Source: Chloroflexota bacterium (GTDB taxonomy: Bacteria; Chloroflexota; Ktedonobacteria; Ktedonobacterales; Ktedonobacteraceae). Taken from it: 31,231 nt of DNA. The notes beneath the pieces were generated by a model. It saw nothing but the letters and a program-made list of their open reading frames with translations, was not told where the DNA came from and ran no database searches. Made by a program: the position numbers and the translations under genes. Positions 1 through 7,398 of the stretch are shown in pieces; within the stretch, counting starts at the first letter, position 1; each line of letters opens with the position of its first letter. The stretch covers positions 1 to 31,231 of the forward strand of contig CADDZH010000063.1 of the NCBI GenBank assembly GCA_902812455.1, in the 5' to 3' direction.

Positions 1-550
1 CCATATACTCCGCATACTCCACCGAACTCCAGCCCAGACCATTAAGGGCTTGCTGGTTACCAGCATAGACACGAGCCATACCGAAATCCGCCAGCAGCAT
101 CCGCCCATCAACTCTCACAAATATGTTGGTTGGCTTGATATTGCCATGAATAATACCGCGATCATGGGCGTATTGCAGGGCATCACACAATTGCTGCACC
201 ATGGGAACAGCCTCTAGCGGGGTGAGCTTTCCTCCTCTACGTTTGAGTAAATCCAGAAGTGTGCCGGAGGAAACAAAAGGGGTAACAGTGTAGAGCAAGT
301 CCTCGCCTTCACCAAACTCAAGCAAGGGCAAGATATTTGCGTGGTCAAACTGGCCGATCTTCTCGGCTTCGACCATGAAATGCTCGCGCAAGGTTGCATG
401 CCGGGCATAGTCAGGATGAAATACTTTTACTGCTACTTCGTAGTTTCCCTCACCACGTAGCTGCGCATGATAAACATCTGCTACATTACCCTTGCTTATA
501 CAGCGCAGTAGAAGGTAATCACTGAGTATGACGCCTTCCAGATCAACCAT
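1..550 (-). CDS. Ser/Thr protein kinase-like protein, N-terminal part, cut by window edge
   Basis: The frame is open from ATG at 550 to the left edge (about 183 codons), so only the kinase N-lobe and part of the C-lobe are seen. It has the Hanks-type layout: VAVK lysine at residue 42, IIHGNIKPTN at about 133-142, and ADFG with Asp155. Two features are abnormal. The glycine-rich loop is poor (ISKGNVADVY), and the catalytic-loop HRD is HGN, so the catalytic-base Asp is Asn137. The fold is clear, but phosphotransfer activity is doubtful and a pseudokinase or scaffold role is possible. The part beyond the edge, which could hold sensor domains, is not visible. The Shine-Dalgarno is weak (GGGGTG just before the ATG). 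Confidence 0.85.
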   Translation of the reverse strand, partial: MVDLEGVILSDYLLLRCISKGNVADVYHAQLRGEGNYEVAVKVFHPDYARHATLREHFMVEAEKIGQFDHANILPLLEFGEGEDLLYTVTPFVSSGTLLDLLKRRGGKLTPLEAVPMVQQLCDALQYAHDRGIIHGNIKPTNIFVRVDGRMLLADFGMARVYAGNQQALNGLGWSSVEYAEYM

Positions 551-592
551 AGGACACCCCATTATGCAGATTAAGCAATTGATCCCAATCTC

Positions 593-634
593 TGTAGGGG
601 CCGATTTATCGCGCCCACCGCCGATTCATCGGCC
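593..634. repeat. GTAGGGGCCGAT dispersed repeat, copy 1
   Basis: The unit starts GTAGGGGCCGATTTATCG and ends CCGATTCATCGGC, so the GCCGAT and ATCGGC ends can pair into a hairpin. The same unit recurs at 794-835 and, doubled, at 9468-9550. The gene-free stretch 551-874 holds only these two copies and no convincing ORF or promoter. Confidence 0.8.
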
Positions 635-793
635 TGGAGACGATCCCACATAGACCCCGATTTTTTTGAAAATTCATTACGGATTTGTTCAGCCCCGGCC
701 TTCACAACACAAAGAAACCCGGAGGCCAAATAAGCATAGGCAATTCATCGAAAGTAAACGGAGCAGCAAAGCATTTTCGCTGATCAAACCACA

Positions 794-835
794 TGTAGGG
801 GCCGATTTATCGCGCCCATTGCCGATTTATCGGCT
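794..835. repeat. GTAGGGGCCGAT dispersed repeat, copy 2
   Basis: Near-identical to the unit at 593-634, with the same GCCGAT...ATCGGC pairing ends. It lies about 40 bp downstream of the stop codon of the DUF3307-like gene, which runs on the minus strand. Confidence 0.8.
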
Positions 836-874
836 TTCGGGGCGATCACACCATGGGCTTCCCATGATCTATCG

Positions 875-1192
875 TCATATCCTCAATCCCAAAATAAGCA
901 CAATGGTCAGCAGGTGGAGACATTGATCAACCCATATACGATTAATGAGCTTATAGCGAGACTTGAGGGGATCGATCACAAAATGCGTGCTAAAAAGGAT
1001 CGCTGTTGCCAGCAGTGATGGGTGCGCGAAGAGAATAAACGTGGCGGTATAAGTAGCACAATGATAAAAATTGACCTCCCAGCTCTTCCCTTTTTCAATA
1101 CTCATCCAGGTGCTTTGAAAAGCGAAATCCCCGATGAAATGACAGGCCAGCCATATGAGCAAGGTCGGAAAGGAGATATCCATGAAATGCAA
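875..1192 (-). CDS. DUF3307-like small membrane protein
   Basis: A protein of about 106 residues with three or four hydrophobic segments. It shows the DUF3307 pattern: CHFIGDFAFQSTW near the N-terminus, then FYHCATYT, STHFVIDPLK and VDQCLHLL, with conserved His and Asp residues near the membrane segments. The biochemical role of the family is not established. The frame is open upstream to 1270, but that extension translates a tandem repeat (1243-1322) and is unlikely to be real. I chose the TTG at 1192 because GGGAG lies 7 nt upstream; the ATG at 1183 is the alternative. No partner gene is adjacent. Confidence 0.7.
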   Translation of the reverse strand: MHFMDISFPTLLIWLACHFIGDFAFQSTWMSIEKGKSWEVNFYHCATYTATFILFAHPSLLATAILFSTHFVIDPLKSRYKLINRIWVDQCLHLLTIVLILGLRI

Positions 1193-1242
1193 ATATATGC
1201 TCCCTGCTCTGTGCTTCACACCCTGTACAGCTAAAGACCGGT

Positions 1243-1322
1243 CATGCCATCCTGAGCGCAGCCATGCCATGCTGAGCGCAGCTATGTCATCCTGAGCGCA
1301 GCCATGTCATCCTGAGCGAAGC
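1243..1322. repeat. Four tandem 20-bp repeats of the CTGAGCGAAGC family
   Basis: Four consecutive 20-bp units match the pattern CATGYCATCCTGAGCGCAGC with one to three differences each. The last unit runs into GAAGGATC, so it grades into the dispersed palindromic family seen at 12290, 21101 and 21253. Confidence 0.85.
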
Positions 1323-1712
1323 GAAGGATCTGATGCCTATCGAATCACACACTTCCCCTTCGTCCCTCAAGGCTTCGGCTCACTCGCAGAGGCGTGACAT
1401 CGTATAGCCGGTGCTCCATCTATAAGCTGAGTATAAATGAGGAAATGCGCTGTAACTATGAGGTGCAATGCCTCGCAGGTGTGAAGTAGTTCACAACTGG
1501 CAATCTCATGACAAAAAAATCAACCCTTCCTCGTCTTCAACGGTGATGAACAGAATCTGGTATGAATGAGCAACATACATTGCTCTCAGCACGTCGTCTT
1601 GTGATGTACTTTACACTGGTAAGATATCCGGCCTCATAGCGGTATCGTTCTCCCTCGCTTACACTCAAGATTGTAGCAATGGTCATACAACAGTTACGGC
1701 AAGGAGGACAAC
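1323..1712. other. Gene-free stretch
   Basis: No supported gene is seen. Short ORFs here lack ribosome-binding sites or protein-like composition. The 3' part is presumably the leader and promoter region of the small membrane ORF at 1713, but no convincing promoter stands out. Confidence 0.5.
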
Positions 1713-1883
1713 ATGAGCAGCACGTTGATCCGGCACATCGTGGTAGTAAGCACTCTTGTAGCAATCTTGTGTATTGCGCTTCTGCTAGCTGTTCTCCTCA
1801 TCCACAGCAGCATCATGGGAGCCCACGCCTCACAGAGCGGCGTTATGCTTATCGCTCATCCCCAGCCGTTTGCTTTCGCCTGA
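1713..1883 (+). CDS. Small single-pass membrane protein (56 aa), unknown function
   Basis: ATG at 1713 is preceded by an excellent Shine-Dalgarno (AAGGAGG, 5 nt spacing). The 56-residue product has a short Ser/Arg/His N-terminus, one long hydrophobic segment at about residues 9-30 (VVVSTLVAILCIALLLAVLL), then a short polar tail ending in PQPFAFA. It could be a membrane mini-protein or a secreted peptide with a signal anchor. I recognise no family. The stop at 1883 lies just before a repeat element. Support rests on the ribosome-binding site and the membrane segment only. Confidence 0.5.
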   Translation: MSSTLIRHIVVVSTLVAILCIALLLAVLLIHSSIMGAHASQSGVMLIAHPQPFAFA

Positions 1884-1892
1884 GAAACGGAT

Positions 1893-2083
1893 CGGCCCTG
1901 ATGATTCTTGACACCCGGATGGGGTAATTCCTGTAGGGACAGGGGGAAGGGTGGAGTGGATGAGGGGGCCTGGTGCCTGTCCCTGTCCTGCTCGGGAGTC
2001 CACTGTAGGGACAGTGCCTTGTGCCTGTCCTGCTTGGGGGTTCACTTATTCCCTGTTTCGGTTGTCAAAGTTCATTAAGGGGC
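1893..2083. repeat. MITE-like element with GTAGGGACAG cores
   Basis: The left end (GCCCTGATGATTCTTGACA) and the right end (TGTCAAAGTTCATTAAGGGGC region, 2065-2083) are imperfect inverted repeats. Inside are two GTAGGGACAG units, at 1933 and 2005. The segment 2003-2080 is a diverged copy of 12163-12239. The right end overlaps the last codons of the O-antigen-ligase-like gene. Confidence 0.55.
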
Positions 2084-3756
2084 TTTGCGCTTGCCCTGGC
2101 GCGCTTGCGCCATGCTATTCCAGCAAAACTGCGCAAGAGCAGGAGCGTACCCACCAGTATCCAGAAGTAGAAAGCAAAATCCTGGCTGAGAAATACACTA
2201 TCGACCTGCCCCTGCACAATGACAGCCAGCATGGCAGCACCAACACCTACCAGTAGCCAGCGCCATTGTTCCATTCCTTGCGCCTGACCAGCGTCCACAC
2301 GCCTCAATATGCGCGAAAAGAGCCAGTAGAAGAGAACGATTATAGCTATAATTGCTAGCAGGCCAAAGATGCCAACATTGACCCAGATATTGAGGATATC
2401 ATTCTGAGGCTGCGACAAATCCGGCTCCTGGCCAATACCTGTATATTGCCCGGTAGCATGGTTAACGGTGATCCAGTAGTGGTGAAGATGCGGGGTATAG
2501 CAGAGGGGGTTAAGGCTGTAGTGGCATAACCAGTTATCCAGGCCCACGCCGAACCAGGGGTAGTCCTGGATCATGTGGATAGCGCTCTGCCACAAATACA
2601 GCCGCTTTGTGATCGTACTTACTCCAGCGATATTCACATGATGCTCAAGGATAAAATGAGTAATCTTTGTATGAAAAACGAGAACAGTAACACCGCAGAG
2701 AACGACCAGCCCAATTGCGCCGAAAAGCAAGGTTTTACGGTTACGAATCGATAGGATAGCTATAAAGAGCGCGGCCACCACGATAGCAACGCCACCGCCA
2801 AGAGATTGCGTGATATAAAGAACCACTAACAAGAACATGCAGTAACAAATTGCCACCAGGCGAAATGCCCAGGAGCGTGCAAAATCGAGCGTATACTGGG
2901 GCCTGGCAACTACCAGCGCAAACCCGATAGGTAAGGTATAATCGAAGAGCACTCCTATTTCATTAGCCCCGCTGTACACCGACGTAATGCGGCGCAAACC
3001 ATCCGCATCGGGTACCAGCGTCTGGCTAAAGAAGATACCCTGCACCAGGCCTATGAGCGCAACCACAAAGGCCGTTGCCAGCATAGCCGCCCACAAACGT
3101 ACCAGGTCCTGGCGCGAGCGTAAACAGTACAGGGCAAGCAGCAGGTACAGTAAAGGCTCGACGATTTCTTCGCGGAACGCACGCAAAGCCACGTGAGGAT
3201 CATAGGCAAGCAGCACAGAAATGGCAGCCGCAACAACAAATATGGCTATAGGAAAAATAAAATAGCCCAGGCGATCTCTCAATTCGCCCCAGGACAACCA
3301 GTAACGCCAGGTGTTCTGCCAGAGAATCAGTTGCACCACAGCGACACCCAGGCACACCAGAAGCGTAATTTCCCCGATACTGAAATTGTAGTGGCTATAA
3401 ACTGTTTTTTGAAATTCATAATAAGGAAGGGCAAGCGGCAACAATGCCACCGCGAAGGACAGGCGATACCAGCATAGAACGATAAATACGAGCAAAAATG
3501 GCAGCGAGAAGAGTGGATTCACATGAGAGAGCTGGCCCGTCCCAAGGTTGGGATTCCCTATGATGTAATAGAGGCCCATCGATACGATCATGCCCGCTTC
3601 AACTGAGCGATCATGCCAGAATGCCGGCAGAGCCTTTCTCCGCTGCCCCTTATCTATGGGTGGCTCAGCCGAAACCGGTATATCGCTATCCAGCCTGTCT
3701 ACTGTTCGCTGCTCGTCTACTGTTGTATCAGGTGAACCAGGATGCTGGCTACTCAT
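2065..3756 (-). CDS. O-antigen ligase / Wzy_C-family polytopic membrane protein
   Basis: 563 residues: a polar N-terminus of about 50 residues, then roughly 11-12 membrane segments. The large loop at about residues 385-450 contains KRLYLWQSAIHMIQDYPWFGVGLDN followed by PQNDILNIWVNVGIFG. The R..W..A..M....P..GVG and P.N..L motifs are typical of the Wzy_C superfamily, which includes O-antigen ligases and polymerases. Such proteins join or polymerise lipid-linked glycans at the outer face of the membrane, and the exact substrate cannot be read here. No glycosyltransferases are adjacent. The last codons (ARASAKPLNEL) and the stop lie inside a dispersed repeat, so the C-terminus may have been altered by its insertion. 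The Shine-Dalgarno is weak. Confidence 0.85.
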   Translation of the reverse strand: MSSQHPGSPDTTVDEQRTVDRLDSDIPVSAEPPIDKGQRRKALPAFWHDRSVEAGMIVSMGLYYIIGNPNLGTGQLSHVNPLFSLPFLLVFIVLCWYRLSFAVALLPLALPYYEFQKTVYSHYNFSIGEITLLVCLGVAVVQLILWQNTWRYWLSWGELRDRLGYFIFPIAIFVVAAAISVLLAYDPHVALRAFREEIVEPLLYLLLALYCLRSRQDLVRLWAAMLATAFVVALIGLVQGIFFSQTLVPDADGLRRITSVYSGANEIGVLFDYTLPIGFALVVARPQYTLDFARSWAFRLVAICYCMFLLVVLYITQSLGGGVAIVVAALFIAILSIRNRKTLLFGAIGLVVLCGVTVLVFHTKITHFILEHHVNIAGVSTITKRLYLWQSAIHMIQDYPWFGVGLDNWLCHYSLNPLCYTPHLHHYWITVNHATGQYTGIGQEPDLSQPQNDILNIWVNVGIFGLLAIIAIIVLFYWLFSRILRRVDAGQAQGMEQWRWLLVGVGAAMLAVIVQGQVDSVFLSQDFAFYFWILVGTLLLLRSFAGIAWRKRARASAKPLNEL

Positions 3757-3797
3757 AAATTCTGATCAACCTGTAAAAACATACTGCTCTGTCAAAC

Positions 3798-4001
3798 TTA
3801 AATGTAGTGGCCTCCCTTGTGGGGGCCAGGCCTCCATCCATAATTGTGATAATCCCCTAAAAAGACATACAATACATCCACCGCTATAACAAGAAACGAA
3901 AGAGGAAAGCAATTTGTATCTCGGCTGAGAGAAATCAGCAACCAGAAAACCAATAACACTTGCAGAGAGACGAGCAGGAACAAGCTGCGGTGTGACAGCA
4001 A
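3798..4001 (-). CDS. Possible small two-helix membrane protein (uncertain)
   Basis: The frame follows the iron permease by about 20 nt on the same strand. It would encode 67 residues from a TTG: two hydrophobic stretches (LFLLVSLQVLLVFWLLISL and FLVIAVDVLYVFL) and a polar tail rich in His, Tyr, Gly and Trp. There is no good ribosome-binding site before the TTG, and an overlapping frame starts at 4008. It might be a real small protein co-transcribed with the permease, or chance. Confidence 0.25.
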   Translation of the reverse strand: MLSHRSLFLLVSLQVLLVFWLLISLSRDTNCFPLSFLVIAVDVLYVFLGDYHNYGWRPGPHKGGHYI

Positions 4002-4020
4002 TCGTCAACGGATAAATAGA

Positions 4021-4884
4021 CTATACTTTCCCGTGTGCCGCCCCCGAAGTCACAGCCCTATCATGCACTTGCCCAGGCCGCGCAGCAGGCGGCTTGCGCG
4101 TCATCCAGGCAAAGACAGAGCCAACAGCCAGCAGGTAGACGAGATAGACAAAGACTTGCAACAGCGTGGGAGCTTCAGCATAGCCCAGGAAGTTGTGCAA
4201 AAGGTCACCGATGGCGCTATCCTCACTGAGGAGATGTGCAGTATTCCAGAGCGGAGTTGCACCAAAAGCCAGCCAGCCCAATTGCTGCATGTTCTGCACA
4301 GCATCGCCAAGCAGGCCGGCAGCGAAGAAAATCAAGAGAATGCCCACCACGCGGAAGAAGAGCCTGAAATCCAGCCTATAACCCAGGCGATAAATCAGGA
4401 ATGACAACCCTAGCGATGCCAGTAAACCAAGCAAAGCTCCAAGTAGCAAGAGCAGGGCATTGGTATTGAAAGCAAAGGCCAGCATGAAGACAGCCGTTTC
4501 TAGACCTTCACGGCCAACAGTGCTAAAAGCCAGCAGGCCAAGCGCGAAGCCGGAACCGGCAAGACTCGCCTTTGCCATAATTTCTTTCTTCAGTGAGCGA
4601 CTATGCTTCTGCATCCAGAAGGTCATGCTTGTCAGCAGCACTACAGCAACAAGATAAGTGATCGTCTCAAAAATAGTCTGGAATGTTGAGCCGACGTAGT
4701 TGTGGATGGTCACATAGAGTGCGGTTGCGCCAAGCAAAGATGCCGATATGGCCAGGATCACACCAGTCCAGACAGCACGCATATGGTGTGTCTGACCAAG
4801 TTGCCGCAAGGCGGCAAACAAGATACTCACAATGAGGCTGGCTTCTAACCCTTCACGCAGGAAGAGAACAAACGCTGCTATCAT
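4021..4884 (-). CDS. FTR1-family high-affinity iron permease
   Basis: 287 residues with about seven membrane segments. Two REGLE motifs sit inside helices (REGLEASLI near residue 10, REGLETAVF near 125). These Glu-containing motifs are the iron-translocation signature of Ftr1/EfeU proteins, which import ferrous or re-oxidised iron. The frame is open to a GTG at 4935, but a strong promoter (4940-4969) would start transcription there, so that GTG would have no leader. The ATG at 4884 follows GGAGAGAGGG about 10 nt upstream. No EfeO or EfeB homologue is in the window. A DtxR-type operator overlaps the promoter, and a DtxR-family regulator lies nearby (5575-6279), so iron-dependent repression is likely. 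Confidence 0.88.
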   Translation of the reverse strand: MIAAFVLFLREGLEASLIVSILFAALRQLGQTHHMRAVWTGVILAISASLLGATALYVTIHNYVGSTFQTIFETITYLVAVVLLTSMTFWMQKHSRSLKKEIMAKASLAGSGFALGLLAFSTVGREGLETAVFMLAFAFNTNALLLLLGALLGLLASLGLSFLIYRLGYRLDFRLFFRVVGILLIFFAAGLLGDAVQNMQQLGWLAFGATPLWNTAHLLSEDSAIGDLLHNFLGYAEAPTLLQVFVYLVYLLAVGSVFAWMTRKPPAARPGQVHDRAVTSGAAHGKV

Positions 4885-4937
4885 GAATCCCAGGCCCTCT
4901 CTCCAGGATACGTAACATAATTCCGACTGTTTCACTC

Positions 4938-4956
4938 AGATATTAGCATACCCTAA
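4938..4956 (-). promoter_or_regulatory. Candidate DtxR/IdeR operator at the iron permease promoter
   Basis: The minus strand reads TTAGGGTATGCTAATATCT, which I count as 12 matches of 19 to the IdeR/DtxR box TTAGGTTAGCCTAACCTAA. It covers the -10 hexamer and much of the spacer of the promoter at 4940-4969, the classical position for repression. Confidence 0.55.
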
Positions 4957-4969
4957 TAGAGAGAGTCAA
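4940..4969 (-). promoter_or_regulatory. Sigma-70 promoter of the iron permease gene
   Basis: On the minus strand, TTGACT (4969-4964), an 18-nt spacer and TAATAT (4945-4940), with TGC directly before the -10 (extended -10). Predicted start of transcription is near 4933, giving a leader of about 50 nt to the ATG at 4884. Confidence 0.7.
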
Positions 4970-5093
4970 GGGTTATAGCTCAAAAAACTCTCAAAACCTG
5001 TTTGAAAGGGGTGACAACCGGGAGACGAAGGGGGTATTATTTGGGGTATGAAAAAAACTAACTATACCCAACGGATATGAAAGAGAGCAATCC

Positions 5094-5573
5094 ATGTCAA
5101 ATCCCTCAGGCACAAGTGTACAGAAAGTGCAGGATGTCTTAAAATCGTTAGGGTTTTCGAGCGAAGTGGTGGTCTTTGCGGACTCGACACGCACGGCTGC
5201 GGAGGCAGCTCAGGCCGTTGGCTGCGAGGTCGGGCAGATTGTGAAATCGCTGGTATTCAGGGGCAAACTGTCGCACAGGCCGGTGCTTGTAGAGGCCAGC
5301 GGCGTCAACCGTGTCAACGAGCGGCGTATCAGTGAGGAGGTGGGCGAGCCGATTGAGAAGGCCGATGCCGGTTTCGTGCGCCAGCATACCGGTTTCGCGG
5401 TGGGCGGTGTGCCGCCGGTTGGCCATAACGAGCACATCGAAACGTTCATCGACGAGGATCTGTTGCAGTATGAACAAATCTGGGCGGCTGCCGGTAGTCC
5501 ACACGCCGTCTTCCGCCTCACCCCGGACGAATTGAAATTGCTGACCGGAGGCAAGGTGATAAAAATCACATAA
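5094..5573 (+). CDS. YbaK/EbsC-family aminoacyl-tRNA deacylase
   Basis: 159 residues covering the whole YbaK fold. Typical signatures are the N-terminal VQDVLKSLG helix, GQIVKSLVFR with the conserved Lys near residue 51, GVPPVGH near 104-110, and WAAAGSPHAVFRLTPDEL near 130-147. Family members hydrolyse mischarged aminoacyl-tRNA (for example Cys-tRNA-Pro) in trans, and the exact substrate cannot be told from sequence alone. The ATG has GAGAG about 6 nt upstream. It converges on the DtxR-family gene, with one base between the two stop codons. Confidence 0.9.
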   Translation: MSNPSGTSVQKVQDVLKSLGFSSEVVVFADSTRTAAEAAQAVGCEVGQIVKSLVFRGKLSHRPVLVEASGVNRVNERRISEEVGEPIEKADAGFVRQHTGFAVGGVPPVGHNEHIETFIDEDLLQYEQIWAAAGSPHAVFRLTPDELKLLTGGKVIKIT

Positions 5574-5574
5574 A

Positions 5575-6279
5575 TCAGCGCGTCACCCAGATTTTGGCTG
5601 CTACGGATTTACTGATAGAGACAGGGCGCCCTGCTACTTGAACACTGAAGATCTCGTCAGAGCTTTCATTCTCCCTAGCCTCGTGAGGCAGGATGGTCAG
5701 GCGCGTTCCCGGCGTCAGTCCCTTCTCATGCAGGTAGCGGATGAGCGCCTCTTCGTCCTCGACCACTTCAGAGATACACAGGATCGTGACGACTTCCCCA
5801 ACGGCAGCGGTGGAAAGGCGTATCGCGTGGTGATCCTTCAAGTAGTTACGGGCATCCGCTACTAAGCCTGGAATAGGATTACCGTGCGGGCAGGTTGTGG
5901 GATTATTGAGGGAGGCGATCACGCGAGCCTCAACCGCCCCGGAAATGAAATGCTCCAGGCGGCAGGCTTCTTCGTGAACCTGGTGCCACTGCATCCCTAG
6001 CATATCGGTCAGGAAACGCTCTGTCAAACGATGTCTGCGTAATACTGCTTCAGCAGAACGAATACCTGCATCTGTCAGCGTGACCTGGCGCCTGTTATCC
6101 ATCTCGATGTAGCCATCGCGCACCAGGCGCTTGAGCATTTCGGTGACGGTCGGGGGAGCAACATGAAATTTTTCCGCGAGCCGTGCCCCTATCACGACCT
6201 CATCCTCCATACTCATATTGTAGATTGCCTCTAAGTACTCTTCGACGGTTGGGCTGAGGGGCTCTTCTGTGTTCATCAT
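5575..6279 (-). CDS. DtxR/IdeR-family metal-dependent repressor with FeoA-like C-terminus
   Basis: 234 residues. A winged helix at about 8-75 (recognition helix around APPTVTEMLKRL) is followed by the metal-binding/dimerisation domain at 76-145, and an FeoA/SH3-like domain at about 150-232. Ligand positions are readable: His83 and Glu87 (RRHRLTERF), His102, and Cys106, Glu109, His110 (CRLEH). Cys at this position is typical of iron sensors such as DtxR and IdeR, while Bacillus MntR has Glu. The position of DtxR Met10 (MntR Asp8) is Glu14. It probably represses genes when iron or manganese is sufficient. The best local target is the iron permease promoter at 4938-4956. Two adjacent ATG codons (6279, 6276) are possible starts. 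Confidence 0.9.
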   Translation of the reverse strand: MMNTEEPLSPTVEEYLEAIYNMSMEDEVVIGARLAEKFHVAPPTVTEMLKRLVRDGYIEMDNRRQVTLTDAGIRSAEAVLRRHRLTERFLTDMLGMQWHQVHEEACRLEHFISGAVEARVIASLNNPTTCPHGNPIPGLVADARNYLKDHHAIRLSTAAVGEVVTILCISEVVEDEEALIRYLHEKGLTPGTRLTILPHEARENESSDEIFSVQVAGRPVSISKSVAAKIWVTR

Positions 6280-6317
6280 TCTTTCTTACCTATCGCAAAA
6301 CATCTTCACTACTGCTC

Positions 6318-6347
6318 ATTCTATCCAAATCAATACTGCAACGTCAA
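6318..6347 (-). promoter_or_regulatory. Promoter of the DtxR-family gene
   Basis: On the minus strand, TTGACG (6347-6342), an 18-nt spacer and TAGAAT (6323-6318), about 40 nt upstream of the start codon. No DtxR-like box is visible over it. Confidence 0.6.
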
Positions 6348-6491
6348 GAAAAGCCAGGATCAACCATGCATCAAAAACCATCAATTCAAGTCGAGCAAGC
6401 AACAAGACGATATTTCAATTGGAACACCATCAGATGTGTTTTTCTCGATTTACCCGAAGGATATAGTGAAACGAGAAAGGAGTTTCGAGAG

Positions 6492-7334
6492 ATGATCACA
6501 GTACCAGTGCAGGCACAAACGATTGCCACAACGATGGAGCAACCGGAAGGTGCTTCCAGAGGCAGGACATGGAAGCGCTATTTGTCATCGAAGGTCTACA
6601 AGCAAGCCATACTCTTGCTGCTGGCTGCTTTCCTGCTATTTGGTTCTATTATAGTCTCTACCAATCAACCGGCGGCCCAGGCAGCCAATCCAGGAGCAGG
6701 CAATGGCTGCATATGGTATCGCATACGCTGGGGCGATACATTAAGCAACATTGCCTGGCGCTACCACAGCAATATCTGGACGCTGGCCAGGGCGAACTAT
6801 ATCGGCAATGTCAACCTGATCTTCGCGGGGCGCTTGCTGTGTATCCCGTACCGTTTGAACGCTGGCGGTGGCGGAAATTATGGGGGAGCAAGTGGCCTTA
6901 CGCCTAACGGTACCGTACTCTGGTACGATTATGCCGCGCTTGGCTGGTCTACGCGTGGTGAAGTGGTAGCATTGCTTCGTCAGGCTGCTGCCTACTACGG
7001 TTTACCCGCGAATCTGTTGCTGGCGATCGCTTGGCAGGAAAGCGGCTGGTATCAACACGTGATTGCCTGGGATGGAGGCATCGGTGTCATGCAGTTGATG
7101 CCCTACACAGCTATGGCTATTAATGCCGGCACGGGCATACGACGCGACCCGTACCACCTGGTGGATAATATCTACCTGGGAGCCACCTACCTGTACTGGC
7201 TGTGGCACAGCTTCCACGGCAACCTGGTCGCCATTATCAGCGCCTATAACGAAGGCGGGTGGGCTGTAGTCCATCGCGGTATCTTCAACTGGCGCTACGT
7301 CAATAACGTTCTGTACCTGATGAGGGTGTTCTAG
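6492..7334 (+). CDS. LysM and SLT-domain lytic transglycosylase, membrane-anchored or secreted
   Basis: 280 residues from ATG 6492, which has AAAGGAG upstream. The longer open frame from 6366 lacks such a site. Layout: a polar N-terminus, a hydrophobic signal or anchor at about residues 38-58 (AILLLLAAFLLFGSIIV), one LysM domain at about 75-117 (YRIRWGDTLSNIAWRY), a Gly-rich linker, then an SLT-type lysozyme-like domain to the C-terminus (LLAIAWQESGWYQ with the catalytic Glu, GGIGVMQLMPYTA, and AIISAYNEGG). It should bind and cleave peptidoglycan outside the membrane, for wall remodelling or resuscitation. A hairpin follows the stop. Confidence 0.9.
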   Translation: MITVPVQAQTIATTMEQPEGASRGRTWKRYLSSKVYKQAILLLLAAFLLFGSIIVSTNQPAAQAANPGAGNGCIWYRIRWGDTLSNIAWRYHSNIWTLARANYIGNVNLIFAGRLLCIPYRLNAGGGGNYGGASGLTPNGTVLWYDYAALGWSTRGEVVALLRQAAAYYGLPANLLLAIAWQESGWYQHVIAWDGGIGVMQLMPYTAMAINAGTGIRRDPYHLVDNIYLGATYLYWLWHSFHGNLVAIISAYNEGGWAVVHRGIFNWRYVNNVLYLMRVF

Positions 7335-7342
7335 GGACTGAT

Positions 7343-7366
7343 ACGGGCGGTGCAGGCGCCGCCCGT
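7343..7366 (+). terminator. Terminator-like hairpin after the transglycosylase gene
   Basis: A perfect 8-bp GC-rich stem (ACGGGCGG / CCGCCCGT) with an 8-nt loop starts 9 nt after the stop. There is no T-run, so it may be a weak or Rho-assisted terminator, or mRNA 3'-end protection. Confidence 0.4.
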
Positions 7367-7398
7367 CACGCCTCATCCCCATTCCCCAGGTTATAATA

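Noticed and set aside
666..926. Plus-strand ORF of 86 codons
   Set aside because: Half of it translates a GTAGGGGCCGAT repeat, it has no ribosome-binding site and overlaps the DUF3307-like gene on the other strand.
1537..1764. Minus-strand ORF of 75 codons, Cys-rich
   Set aside because: No ribosome-binding site, odd composition, and it lies opposite the small membrane ORF at 1713, which has a strong one.
3766..4008. Minus-strand 80-codon frame overlapping the possible 67-residue membrane protein
   Set aside because: TTG start without a ribosome-binding site and no clear protein features; the overlapping frame is more protein-like but is itself uncertain.
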